Under the pieces are notes generated by a model. It had not been told where the DNA came from. It worked only from the letters and a program-made list of their open reading frames with translations, and made no database searches. Source: Tolypothrix sp. PCC 7910 (GTDB taxonomy: Bacteria > Cyanobacteriota > Cyanobacteriia > Cyanobacteriales > Nostocaceae). Taken from it: a stretch of 64,000 nucleotides of DNA. The stretch's first letter is position 1; the number at the start of each line of letters is the position of its first letter. Below, in pieces: positions 38,501 to 49,613 of this stretch. The translations under genes were made by a program, and so were the position numbers. The stretch covers positions 4,961,501 to 5,025,500 of the forward strand of contig NZ_CP050440.1 in NCBI RefSeq assembly GCF_011769525.1, read 5' to 3'.

Positions 38501-41261
38501 GTATGGCTTATTTTTGTCTGGGATTGTGGATGATATTGATACAGGTTATGAGTTTGGTCAATTGGCATTAAAGATTTTAGATAAATTCGATGCTAAAGAA
38601 TTTCAAGCTAAGACTTTTTTTGCCTTTAACATCTTTATTATGCCCTGGAAAGTGCATGTTAAAGAAACACTAAACCCCTTACTTAGTAATTATCAGATAG
38701 GTATAGAAATGGCAGATTTTGAATATGCTGCCCGAGCGGCTTTACACTATGGTTGCCATTCTTATCTCGCAGGTAATCCATTGGTAGACACTGAACAGGA
38801 GATGTCAAAATACAGCCATTTAATGCTGGAATTAAAACAGGAGTCAGTACTTTGTAAGAATGAGATAATTCGTCGCTCTATTTTGAAATTACTGGACAGA
38901 TTTGAACCCACAGTTGGTTGTAACTGCGGCGATTTTAATGATGAAAAACTCTTAAAATTTCTGCTAGAAGCTAATCTATGTAACACAATTTTTGTTTTGG
39001 CAATTAACAGACTGATAGTTAGTTACTTACTGCAAGATTTTCCGCTAGTAAATAAATATGCTGTGCTAGCAGAAACATACTTAGATAGTGGATGTGCATT
39101 TATTCTCGGAGCTATATTTAATTTTTATGAGTCTTTATACCAACTAGCTATATATGCAGAAGCTGAAAGCGATGAAAAAATCCAGATATTAGAGAAAGTA
39201 CATACTAACCAACAAAAAATGCAAATCTGGGCATACCATGCACCGATGAATTTCTTACACAAGTATCATTTAGTGGCAGCAGAAAGGCATCGAGTTATGG
39301 GTGAAGATATTCAGGCAATAGATAACTATAATCGCGCTATAGAATTGTCTAGAGAACATGAATATTTACAAGAAGAAGCTTTAGCAAACGAACTAGCAGC
39401 TAAGTTTTATTTAACAAAAGGCATGACCAAAATTGCTCAGGTTTACATGGTAGATGCCCATTATTGTTATCAGCGATGGGGAGCGATCGCCAAAATTAGA
39501 CAGCTAGAAGAGACCTATTCTCATCTGCTTATATGGCAATCTAGTAGTTTTGAAAAAGCACGTACCAGCATCAGTCAAACCCTAAATAGGCTGACAACTT
39601 CCGCAACTTCTTCTAGCAGTGATAGTGGTGTTGCGGAAGCGCTAGACTTGGCAACTGTAATCAAAGCTTCCCAAGCGATCGCAGGTGAAATCGTCTTGGA
39701 GAATTTACTAGCGAAATTGATGGCGATCGTGATTGAAAATGCGGGAGCAACTAAAGGTGTTTTAATCCTCTGCCAAAACGGTGAACTGTGGATTAAAGCT
39801 GTCAAAGAAGTGGGTAGCGATACTGTCAAAGTTCTACAATCATTGCCAGTGAATCACAGCGATGTGTTACCAACAGTCATCGTCAATTATGTAGCTAGAA
39901 CCCAGTCGGATATTGTCCTCACCAATGCTACTTGTGAAGGGCTATTTATTAAAGATATTTTTATTCAGGAAAATCAACCCCAATCAGTTCTTTGTACTCC
40001 CATCCTGAATCAAGGCAAACTTATGGGTGTGTTGTATTTGGAAAATCACTTAACAACAGGTGCATTTACAGACAATCACCTAGAAGTTTTGAAAATTTTA
40101 TCTTCTCAAGCCGCTATTTCCATTGAAAACGCACTGCTCTACCAAAATTTAGAACAAAAAGTGCAGGAACGCACTGCCCAACTGGCTGAAGCCAATATGG
40201 ACTTAGAAAAACGGAATTTACTGATCCGTCAGGTGTTTGGACGTTATTTGAGTGATGATATTGTTGCTAATTTGCTAGAAAGCCCAGAAAGATTGAAACT
40301 TGGTGGTGATAGACGCAAAATGACGATCCTGACTTCTGATTTAAGAGGATTCACAGCCATCTCAGAGCGATCGCAACCAGAAGAAGTCATTAGTATCCTC
40401 AACATCTATTTTGAATACATGGCAGATGTCATTACCAAGTATCAGGGAAGCATTAATGAGTTCATGGGTGATGGAATTTTGGTGCTATTTGGTGCTCCTA
40501 CACCCAGAGAAGATGACGCGCTAAGAGCTGTAGCTTGTGCTTGTGCTATGCAGTTAGCGATGAATGCTGTGAATGAAAAGTTGAAGTATTTAAATTTCCC
40601 TCAACTAGACATGGGTATTGGTATCAATACAGGTTTGGTAATTTTGGGAAATATTGGCTCAGAGAAACGTACTAAGTACGGTATTGTTGGCAGCCAAGTA
40701 AATCTAGCTTACCGAATTGAATCTTACAGTCTAGGGGGTGAGATTCTGATTTCAGAACAAACATTACAAGAAGTTGGCTCTATTGTCAGAATCAATGGGC
40801 AAAAGCAGGTACATCCTAAAGGAGTGAAACAACTAATTAATATTTACTGTGTTGACGGTATTGGCAAACCATACAACCTTTTTATACCCAGAGAAGAAGA
40901 GATATTCTTCACTCTGACTGAAATCATCCCCATCCAGTACGCCATGATTGAGGAAAAGCATATTAATGAAACTATGTTTCAGGGAAGTGTAATCCAAATC
41001 TCAGAAAAGGGAGCTAAAGTCTACTGTAATCATGTATCTGAGGGTTGTTTACCACCTGCACAAACAAACATTAAACTCAACTTATTAGTACCGAATATTC
41101 CAGCAGAACTGCAAGAAGATATATATGCTAAAGTATCAGAAAATTTAGCAGATTCCCGGAGCTTTTATCTTCATTTTTCTAGAAAATCTCTAGCTTTAGA
41201 GATGATGCGTTGGGCGAAATCCAGTCAAAAAATATGCTTGTTTCCTAGCTCAATTAATTAA
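35553..41261 (+). CDS. Ser/Thr kinase - AAA ATPase - GAF - nucleotide cyclase multidomain sensor
   Basis: 1902 residues. Protein-kinase domain about 1 to 265: Lys36, HQDIKPHN with Asp128, ITDFAIAS in place of DFG (Asp147), then GTLAYMSPEQTGRMNRS. AAA/STAND ATPase from about 298: YGRDREI, Walker A GYSGIGKS (340-347), Walker B LFLDDLQWAD (about 470). A long helical TPR-like region follows to about 1350, then GAF (about 1385 to 1535), a short coiled coil, a class III cyclase (about 1555 to 1760) with metal Asp1596 and Asp1640, and a C-terminal PilZ-like module. The purine-selecting Lys is replaced by Glu1636. The frame opens at TTG 35532, but the ATG at 35553 matches the family start (MITVSGHQIL). 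The next gene repeats the last 350 residues. Confidence 0.9.
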   Translation: MITVSGHQILETIYIGSKTLIYRGFRLGDQQPIIVKVVNKEYPTLNDIARLKHEYDITQFLNMPGIVKSYCLKNTNGSLALILEDFGGESLYQYIQIKTLKITAFLTIAIKLVDILGELFKKRIIHQDIKPHNIIINSQTGEIKITDFAIASRVSRETQFICNLNRLEGTLAYMSPEQTGRMNRSIDYRTDFYSLGVTFYEMLTQHLPFETNDAMELVHCHIAKQPLPPHELNSAIPETISAIILKLLAKTPEERYQSSYGLRADLQKCLNQLCETNQISYFTLGQQDISPIFQIPQKLYGRDREIATLLTACERVLGVNRENLCLYSPSGYSEMMLISGYSGIGKSALVQEVYQPITKHKGYFIAGKCDILQRNIPYASLIQAFQKLIRQLLTESDTQIAVWREKILAALSTNCQVIINVIPEIELIVGQQPAVPELGVVESQNRFNRVLQNFIHIFSKPEHPLVLFLDDLQWADSASLKLIQLLMTEADSHYLFLIGAYRDKEVNATHPLMLALEEIQKQNHKITYGNKLFPKLNYISLYPLNLADVTQLITDTLHCDQSRATSLAELVIEKTHGNPFFVNEFLKSLYAQELLEFDFDQGVWQWNIADIQATPITNNVVDLMADKIQRLSAQTQQILKLAACIGYQFDLQTLSIVYKKTAIATASDLWEAIESGLILPLGNEDQLLRAEAWIKQETDTESTFAVAHLPALISYKFLHDRVQQAAYCLIPEGQKQIVHLQVGQLLLKNNQCAREEKIFDIVNQLNFGMQLIINQSEKYELAELNLYAGKKSKLSAAYNSAMNYLRNGMKLLGNCSWEEQYELTLALYQEAVEAAYINGEFAEMDNYIQIVLQQAKTVLDKVKVYEIKIQFCAARNKMQGTIETTLEILDLLEIRFPPNPSKLDVQQSYTETKYALAGKEPLDLLELPEMTDPYKIAALQLMSNVTISAYNTAPIIFQLMTLQQVKLLVQYGNSAVAASSYAWYGLFLSGIVDDIDTGYEFGQLALKILDKFDAKEFQAKTFFAFNIFIMPWKVHVKETLNPLLSNYQIGIEMADFEYAARAALHYGCHSYLAGNPLVDTEQEMSKYSHLMLELKQESVLCKNEIIRRSILKLLDRFEPTVGCNCGDFNDEKLLKFLLEANLCNTIFVLAINRLIVSYLLQDFPLVNKYAVLAETYLDSGCAFILGAIFNFYESLYQLAIYAEAESDEKIQILEKVHTNQQKMQIWAYHAPMNFLHKYHLVAAERHRVMGEDIQAIDNYNRAIELSREHEYLQEEALANELAAKFYLTKGMTKIAQVYMVDAHYCYQRWGAIAKIRQLEETYSHLLIWQSSSFEKARTSISQTLNRLTTSATSSSSDSGVAEALDLATVIKASQAIAGEIVLENLLAKLMAIVIENAGATKGVLILCQNGELWIKAVKEVGSDTVKVLQSLPVNHSDVLPTVIVNYVARTQSDIVLTNATCEGLFIKDIFIQENQPQSVLCTPILNQGKLMGVLYLENHLTTGAFTDNHLEVLKILSSQAAISIENALLYQNLEQKVQERTAQLAEANMDLEKRNLLIRQVFGRYLSDDIVANLLESPERLKLGGDRRKMTILTSDLRGFTAISERSQPEEVISILNIYFEYMADVITKYQGSINEFMGDGILVLFGAPTPREDDALRAVACACAMQLAMNAVNEKLKYLNFPQLDMGIGINTGLVILGNIGSEKRTKYGIVGSQVNLAYRIESYSLGGEILISEQTLQEVGSIVRINGQKQVHPKGVKQLINIYCVDGIGKPYNLFIPREEEIFFTLTEIIPIQYAMIEEKHINETMFQGSVIQISEKGAKVYCNHVSEGCLPPAQTNIKLNLLVPNIPAELQEDIYAKVSENLADSRSFYLHFSRKSLALEMMRWAKSSQKICLFPSSIN

Positions 41262-41479
41262 ACTATAAATAACGCTTGCAATAATCAGCGTTGCAGATAT
41301 TTATCAAAGAATAGAAAACTTCACATTTGTAGATATTGCCAGAAAAAATACAAATACAACAATTAGCAGTTTTAGTAAGTAAATGTAGATAAATTACATA
41401 TAACTTATCTACAATGTTTCTTGAGATATATTAATAGTTTGTGAAAAAATAAAGTAATAAATACTACTCAAATTGGGCG

Positions 41480-43342
41480 ATGAATACGTTCATTTCTCGC
41501 GTATGGCGCTTTTTCCTCAACCTGCTTTTTAAACAGACTGTTTTGATTCTTCTACTCTTATTTTCTATTGGAGTAGGTGTAGCTTTAGCAAATATGTCTA
41601 GTCTTTCGACTAGCCTCATAAAATCCCAAGCACTGATGAATGCCGAATTGCAAGCAAAATCAATAATTGATGCTTGGAACCTTTATAGTAGTGCAGGTGC
41701 CGATCGCGCCAGAAAAGTTAAGGGAATTAGCGTTATCCACAACTACCTGATCAAAGAAGGTGCTATTCCTCCGCCTGCAACTTACGCCATTGAACTTGGA
41801 AAAAATATCAGCGAACAAAAGGCTGGGATGGCAGTCCGATTATACAGTGATTATCCGTATCCCTGGCGAAAAGCTGAAGGTGGGCCCAGAGATGATTTTG
41901 AGAAACAGGCACTTACCTACTTAAGACAACATCCTGAAGAGAACAATTTTTCTCGTCTTGAGAAAAAAGATGGTCGTAGCTTATGGCGATATGGGCAATC
42001 TGTACGCATGGAGGCTAGCTGCGTCGCTTGTCACGACAGCGATCCTAATAGTCCAAAACGCGACTGGCAAGTAGGAGACGTGCGGGGAGTTTTGGCGATT
42101 ACTCAATCTCTAGACAGCTTTACAGAAAAAACTAATAAAAGTTTACAAACAACATTTGTGATGTTGGGAGGATTATCTGTACTAGGACTTACAGGTTTAA
42201 CCTTGGTTATTGGTAGATTGCGTCAAACAACAAGAGAATTAGAAGTGCGTGTCACAGAACGCACGGCTGATTTAGCTCAAGCCAATACAGATTTAGAAAA
42301 AAGAAATTCCCTAATTCGCCAAGTGTTTGGCCGTTATCTCAGTAATGAAATTGTCGCGAACTTGTTAGATAGCCCAGAAGGGTTGAAACTTGGGGGTGAG
42401 AGACGGAAAATTACAATCCTGACTTCTGATTTAAGAGGATTTACAGCCATCTCAGAGCGATCGCAACCAGAAGAAGTTATCACAATCCTCAACATCTATC
42501 TCGAATACATGGCTGATGTCATTACCCAGTATCAAGGAACTATTAATGAATTCATGGGTGATGGGATTTTAGTGCTATTTGGCGCGCCTATGCCTAAAGA
42601 AGATGATGCTGCTAAAGCTGTAGCTTGTGCTTGTGCCATGCAATTAGCCATGACTGCTGTTAATGAAAGACTACAACATTTAGGTTTCCCTCAACTAGAT
42701 ATGGGGATTGGGATTAATACTGGACTAGTTATTTTGGGCAATATCGGCTCACAAAAACGCACTAAATATGGTGTCGTTGGTAGTCAGGTAAACCTTACTT
42801 ATCGCATTGAATCTTACACAACAAGTGGCGAAATTCTGATTTCCGATGAGACATTAAAAGCGGCTGGATCAATTGTGCAAGTAAGTGGACATAGACAAGT
42901 ACAACCAAAAGGAGTAAGACAGCCAGTTACTGTACACCAAGTTTATGGAATTAGCGGAGATTACAATCTCTTTCTGCCCATAGAAGCAGAAGCATTTTTA
43001 CCACTCTCAGGTATCATACCTATACAATATGCGTTGTTAGAAGAAAAGCATATTAGCACGACTATATATCAAGGAAGTATCATTGAACTCTCAGCTAAGG
43101 GCGCTAAAATTCGCATGGAAAATGCAGCAGGAGTTTCTCCACCACCTGCACAGACTAATATCAAACTTAAATTATTAGTACCAAACATCCCCCCAGAGCT
43201 TCAAGAAGATATCTATGCCAAGGTGTTTGACAGACCAGCAGAAAATGGCAGTTTTTATCTTCATTTCACTGCCAAGCCTCCTGCTATTCAAGCGAGATTA
43301 GACGCTATATACCAATCTCTGAAAGGAGCAGCACAATCATGA
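41480..43342 (+). CDS. Membrane c-heme (Tll0287-like/DUF3365) sensor with nucleotide cyclase
   Basis: 620 residues. TM helix about 18 to 37, an extracytoplasmic domain about 40 to 222 of the Tll0287-like DUF3365 type with a c-type heme motif CVACH (181 to 185), TM helix about 225 to 246, a coiled coil (ELEVRVTERTADLAQANTDL), a class III cyclase about 280 to 490 and a C-terminal PilZ-like module. Metal residues are Asp317 and Asp361, transition-state residues Asn438 and Arg442. Purine-selecting positions are Glu357 and Gly431, which points to GTP. The likely role is to turn heme redox or ligand state into a cyclic nucleotide signal. It lies 218 bp after the kinase-cyclase gene, whose C-terminal part it closely resembles. 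Confidence 0.92.
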   Translation: MNTFISRVWRFFLNLLFKQTVLILLLLFSIGVGVALANMSSLSTSLIKSQALMNAELQAKSIIDAWNLYSSAGADRARKVKGISVIHNYLIKEGAIPPPATYAIELGKNISEQKAGMAVRLYSDYPYPWRKAEGGPRDDFEKQALTYLRQHPEENNFSRLEKKDGRSLWRYGQSVRMEASCVACHDSDPNSPKRDWQVGDVRGVLAITQSLDSFTEKTNKSLQTTFVMLGGLSVLGLTGLTLVIGRLRQTTRELEVRVTERTADLAQANTDLEKRNSLIRQVFGRYLSNEIVANLLDSPEGLKLGGERRKITILTSDLRGFTAISERSQPEEVITILNIYLEYMADVITQYQGTINEFMGDGILVLFGAPMPKEDDAAKAVACACAMQLAMTAVNERLQHLGFPQLDMGIGINTGLVILGNIGSQKRTKYGVVGSQVNLTYRIESYTTSGEILISDETLKAAGSIVQVSGHRQVQPKGVRQPVTVHQVYGISGDYNLFLPIEAEAFLPLSGIIPIQYALLEEKHISTTIYQGSIIELSAKGAKIRMENAAGVSPPPAQTNIKLKLLVPNIPPELQEDIYAKVFDRPAENGSFYLHFTAKPPAIQARLDAIYQSLKGAAQS

Positions 43343-43426
43343 ATAAATGACATTGTTATGTTCCTCAAGTAATGAGCAGTTAATTTTTAATTACGAATTA
43401 CGAACTACGAATTAGTAATTCTTTTT

Positions 43427-44323
43427 TCATTTGTCCATAAACTCCTCCACACGCCGCAAAACTTTAGCGAATAAATCAGGATCGTTGGCACCAAACCATT
43501 CAATTTGGGGATATCCTCGAAACCAAGTACGTTGTCGCTTGGCAAATTGCCGTGTATGTAAAACTATTAATTCCTGAGCTTCCTCTAAGGAAATTTCCCC
43601 AGCTAAATATTGCTTAATTTCTTGATATCCTAAAGTGTTTAACAAAGGTAAATCAGCACCATATTTCTGACAAATATAATCGACCTCAGCCACTAATCCA
43701 TCGGCAATCATCTGCTCAGTACGCTTGTGAATGCGTAAGCATAACTCGTCAGTAGCACAATCTAAGCCAATTTGTAAAATTGGGTAATTTGGCGGATTCT
43801 CCTCTTGTAGGTCAGAAATAGGGATTCCCGTCACATAATATACTTCTAAAGCCCTTAAAGTCCGTACAGGGTCATGGGGATGAATTTTTTGAGCAGCAAT
43901 AGGATCAACTTGTTGCAACATAGCGTAAAGTTGATTTTGACCAAGTTCTGTGAGTTGAGATCGCAGTTGCAATTGCGGTGCCACTCGCGGAATTTTCATG
44001 CCTTGAACAATAGAACGTATGTATAAACCAGTGCCTCCAACCAATAACAGAGGAGAACTAGCCACAGAAGTAATTAAAGCTTGTGCTTGTTCTTGGTAAT
44101 CTGCTACCGTCATCGTGTTTGTCGGCGTGCAGATATCTATTAAATAGTGCGGTACCAATTTTTGTTCCGCTACTGTCGGTTTAGCTGTACCAATATTAAA
44201 CTCGCGATAAACTTGGCGAGAATCAGCACTGAGAATCACAGTCTCCAGTCCCCTAGCTAAAGCTAAACCCAAACCCGACTTCCCCGTCGCCGTTGCTCCA
44301 CAAATTACAACTAATTTAGTCAT
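43427..44323 (-). CDS. miaA: tRNA dimethylallyltransferase
   Basis: 298 residues. Transfers dimethylallyl to A37 of tRNAs that read U-starting codons. Visible: P-loop VICGATATGKSGLGLALA (residues 5 to 22), LSADSRQVYREFNIGTAKP, GGTGLYIRSI, the DPVRTLRALEVYYVTG helix, and the C-terminal QRTWFRGYPQIEWF segment. Full length with an ATG start. It is followed by AATTACG repeats and preceded by a long block of short repeats. The neighbouring gyrB is divergent. Confidence 0.96.
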   Translation of the reverse strand: MTKLVVICGATATGKSGLGLALARGLETVILSADSRQVYREFNIGTAKPTVAEQKLVPHYLIDICTPTNTMTVADYQEQAQALITSVASSPLLLVGGTGLYIRSIVQGMKIPRVAPQLQLRSQLTELGQNQLYAMLQQVDPIAAQKIHPHDPVRTLRALEVYYVTGIPISDLQEENPPNYPILQIGLDCATDELCLRIHKRTEQMIADGLVAEVDYICQKYGADLPLLNTLGYQEIKQYLAGEISLEEAQELIVLHTRQFAKRQRTWFRGYPQIEWFGANDPDLFAKVLRRVEEFMDK

Positions 44324-44330
44324 TTGTTAT

Positions 44331-46538
<2,208 letters not shown>

Positions 46539-46616
46539 TAAGTTGTGGCTTTAATTAGCTCGTCAAGAGTTAAAGTTAGCCGGAAGTTGAACTCTTGAGT
46601 GGCAAACATGAAAACT

Positions 46617-46653
46617 AAAGTGCAATTTTGTTGATTAACTTATTGCACTTTTT
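46617..46653 (+). terminator. gyrB terminator
   Basis: 10-bp perfect stem AAAGTGCAAT (46617-46626) and ATTGCACTTT (46642-46651), 15-base loop, then TT. About 80 bases past the gyrB stop codon. Confidence 0.85.
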
Positions 46654-46682
46654 CCGTCTCATAGGTTAATCAACTATATTGC

Positions 46683-46706
46683 AAGGCGCGGTAAACGCGC
46701 CTTTAT
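46683..46706 (+). terminator. Second hairpin after gyrB
   Basis: AAGGCGCG (46683-46690) pairs with CGCGCCTT (46696-46703) around GTAAA, followed by TATAG. A back-up terminator or a dispersed GGCGCG repeat. Confidence 0.65.
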
Positions 46707-48106
46707 AGTTACTCTCAGCTTTTTTCCGTATAGCACGCACCCAAAAGCAATATAGTTAATGATGAGAATTAGTTGATAAAATACATAAACTTTAATCACA
46801 AAAATAATAAAATTCACTGAAACTTCACACTGCATGGAAAGTTTTCTTTGTCAAGCCATATCTTTTATTCTCAGTAGTTAAGCATTGGCAAGTTTGTTAA
46901 CTTCACCAATATTTCAACTACATAAGGTACAAATGTTTTGCTTTATTGAGTATCAGTAAATCTTGCCCCACTCAGAAATGTATTTGCTATCCTTGAATAG
47001 CAAAGCGCTATTTCATATCCGCGAAGGGATTTGTTCAGCAGCTGCAATATTCCTAGTTAACAAGAGAACTTACAAATTACTGTAGTAATGAGTATTAAAA
47101 ATTACAAATATTTTACTTAAGTGGTTGTCCAAGTAGGTGTATAACCCCTTCTTTAAACTATTTAGCTTCAGTAGGAAAATTAATGTTCATTAGTAATGTC
47201 AAATCCTTTATGAATTGATTAAAATATCGTTGTATACAATAGGAAAAGTTTGTCAAGTTTCATAGGGCTGAAATCTCAGCAGTGCGCTAACGTGTGAATA
47301 AGACCAAATTTATTTCAATCTCACTTGAAGTATCAGGCTGATTCTGCCATTACCTTAACTCCTCAGTTTAGGTATTTAGCACACAAAATGAAGATTCCCC
47401 TCAGACAAACACCAGCATATTAGCTGTATCTACCTAGCGAGAACTCCCGACTTAGCTTCACGGATTTACGACTTTATGAAGGAAATGTAAAAATACGTGC
47501 GCTAAACCTTCTCGCTTGAGTTAATATAAAATGCGCTGTTTCTAAGTAATAAATGTTGTGCATTGTACTTGGAATAGTGCATGGGCAGGGATACTTAAGT
47601 CTTAATGTAATGACAATGCCACTGCAATTCCAAAAAGTTTCAGAAAAGATTTAAGGGCATGACTACCATTTGGAAGTTCTTTTTGATAATAGTGGCTTTA
47701 CCTGCCTTAAGGACTACAAGATTAACACACAAAAAGAGTGCAATTTCTGTGAAACAGGCTACAATCGGAACAGTCTTTACGGAAAAAATCTATCAACAGT
47801 TATGTTTATTTAACTGTAGTGGTAATTTTTTTGATCAAGACATGTCTTTTTTTAGACAAGTCAGTTAAAGGTAATATGCGCTAATAATTACGCATAGCCT
47901 TTACTAGTGTGAGTAAGTTAGCTACAACAGCGATTTCCACACTTAGTAATAAACTCTCCAATAGGAGATCTAAAATTCCCGAAAATATCTCAGGCGACCT
48001 GGCCAAAAAAATATTTTCGGTGGCAAACTAGCTCTTAATATCTTAATAAAAGAGCAATACACACATCTTGAGTAATTGATTCTGCAAGGAGCATGAGGAA
48101 CGCGGC
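46707..48106. other. Long gene-free region upstream of sigA
   Basis: About 1.4 kb, the longest gap in the window. A 69-codon plus-strand frame at 47659-47868 exists, but its composition (random-looking, no domain) and poor ribosome site do not convince me. The last 100 bases are the sigA leader. A long upstream region would fit multiple promoters for a principal sigma factor or an unannotated RNA. Confidence 0.5.
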
Positions 48107-49279
48107 ATGAACCAGGCTAACAACGTACTCGAAAGCATATATCAGCCTGACCTAGAAATAATGAATCAGCCTGAGCTCGAGTTAGAAGAACTCCTAATAG
48201 AAGATGAAGAGGACTTGCTGATAACTGATGATGGCGACATTGATGATTTTTTAGAGCCTCAGTCTGATGAGGACGACGCAAAGTCTGGAAAAGCCGCTAA
48301 ATCGCGTCGTCGGACACAAAGCAAGAAAAAGCACTATACCGAAGATTCTATTCGCCTTTACTTGCAAGAAATTGGTCGAATTCGTCTGTTGCGGGCAGAT
48401 GAAGAAATTGAATTGGCAAGGAAAATTGCCGATTTACTGGAATTAGAAAGGATACGGGAAAGGCTTTCAGAACAGTTGGAACGCGATCCTCGCGATAGCG
48501 AATGGGCAGAAGCTGTGCAACTACCATTGCCAGCATTTCGCTACCGCTTGCATGTTGGTCGCAGGGCAAAAGATAAGATGGTGCAATCTAACCTCCGCCT
48601 TGTAGTTTCAATTGCCAAGAAATACATGAATCGTGGCTTATCCTTCCAAGATTTGATTCAAGAAGGTAGCCTTGGCTTGATTCGCGCCGCAGAAAAATTT
48701 GACCACGAAAAAGGTTATAAGTTTTCTACCTACGCTACATGGTGGATTCGTCAAGCAATTACCAGAGCAATCGCCGATCAATCCCGCACTATCCGTCTTC
48801 CAGTTCACCTCTACGAAACCATCTCCCGCATCAAGAAAACCACTAAGCTGCTTTCTCAAGAAATGGGTCGCAAACCAACTGAAGAAGAAATTGCGACTCG
48901 GATGGAAATGACAATTGAGAAGCTACGGTTTATTGCTAAATCTGCCCAATTGCCTATTTCTTTAGAAACACCTATTGGGAAAGAAGAAGACTCCCGCCTA
49001 GGCGATTTTATTGAATCCGATGGCGAAACTCCAGAAGACCAAGTTTCTAAAAATCTTCTGAGAGAAGATTTAGAAAAAGTCCTCGACAGCCTCAGCCCCC
49101 GCGAAAGAGATGTTCTAAGATTACGTTACGGTTTGGATGATGGCCGCATGAAAACCTTAGAGGAAATTGGCCAAATTTTCAATGTGACTCGAGAACGCAT
49201 TCGTCAAATTGAGGCGAAAGCACTCCGCAAGTTACGCCACCCAAATCGCAATAGTGTTCTTAAAGAATATATCCGGTAG
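48107..49279 (+). CDS. sigA: Principal RNA polymerase sigma factor, RpoD/SigA type
   Basis: 390 residues, the size of cyanobacterial principal sigma factors. The N-terminus is strongly acidic (about residues 20 to 65), then a basic [10 protein letters not shown] patch. Region 1.2 is [21 protein letters not shown]. Region 2 is [20 protein letters not shown]..., with the -10 recognition helix [17 protein letters not shown]. Region 3 is [15 protein letters not shown]. Region 4 has [19 protein letters not shown] and the -35 helix [23 protein letters not shown] start. A group 2 sigma would look similar, but the acidic N-terminus and length favour SigA. A perfect palindromic terminator follows. Confidence 0.93.
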   Translation: MNQANNVLESIYQPDLEIMNQPELELEELLIEDEEDLLITDDGDIDDFLEPQSDEDDAKSGKAAKSRRRTQSKKKHYTEDSIRLYLQEIGRIRLLRADEEIELARKIADLLELERIRERLSEQLERDPRDSEWAEAVQLPLPAFRYRLHVGRRAKDKMVQSNLRLVVSIAKKYMNRGLSFQDLIQEGSLGLIRAAEKFDHEKGYKFSTYATWWIRQAITRAIADQSRTIRLPVHLYETISRIKKTTKLLSQEMGRKPTEEEIATRMEMTIEKLRFIAKSAQLPISLETPIGKEEDSRLGDFIESDGETPEDQVSKNLLREDLEKVLDSLSPRERDVLRLRYGLDDGRMKTLEEIGQIFNVTRERIRQIEAKALRKLRHPNRNSVLKEYIR

Positions 49280-49343
49280 TGATTAATTATCAGTTTTTAG
49301 TCATTAGCGTTTAACAAATGACTAATGACCAAGGACAAGGAAC

Positions 49344-49379
49344 AAAAAACCTGGGAATGTATACATTCCCAGGTTTTTT
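49344..49379. terminator. Perfect bidirectional terminator
   Basis: A 36-bp perfect palindrome whose arms begin AAAAAACCTGGGAATGTA, giving a T run in both directions. It lies between convergent sigA and hli genes. Confidence 0.95.
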
Positions 49380-49430
49380 ATTTATACCTAATTTTGTATT
49401 TTAAGATTGATAGCAAATTAAAGATTGGTA

Positions 49431-49613
49431 TTAGAGAATACCCCAGAAGTGGAGAAAGCCTTTACCAGAGAAAAGCTCAATTAAAGCTGCTGCTAAAAAG
49501 CCAATCATTGCTAAACGGCCGTTCCAAATTTCTGCTTGCGGGGTAAAGCCCCAACGCCAAGAATTGCGATCTTCAACTACAGGCGCAGATAGGGTCTTGG
49601 TTGCGTTTGTCAT
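49431..49613 (-). CDS. High-light-inducible protein (HLIP, CAB/ELIP superfamily)
   Basis: 60 residues with one chlorophyll-binding helix: [20 protein letters not shown], where Glu, Asn and Arg are the pigment-binding residues of the family, followed by [13 protein letters not shown]. The N-terminal 25 residues ([15 protein letters not shown]) are as usual for HLIPs. Thylakoid-membrane protein that protects chlorophyll and photosystem II during high light and assembly. ATG start. Its terminator is shared with sigA. Confidence 0.95.
   Translation of the reverse strand: MTNATKTLSAPVVEDRNSWRWGFTPQAEIWNGRLAMIGFLAAALIELFSGKGFLHFWGIL

Noticed and set aside
47659-47868. 69-codon plus-strand frame upstream of sigA
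   Set aside because: Only a weak ribosome site, no domain or signal peptide with a sensible mature part, and composition like translated noncoding DNA.
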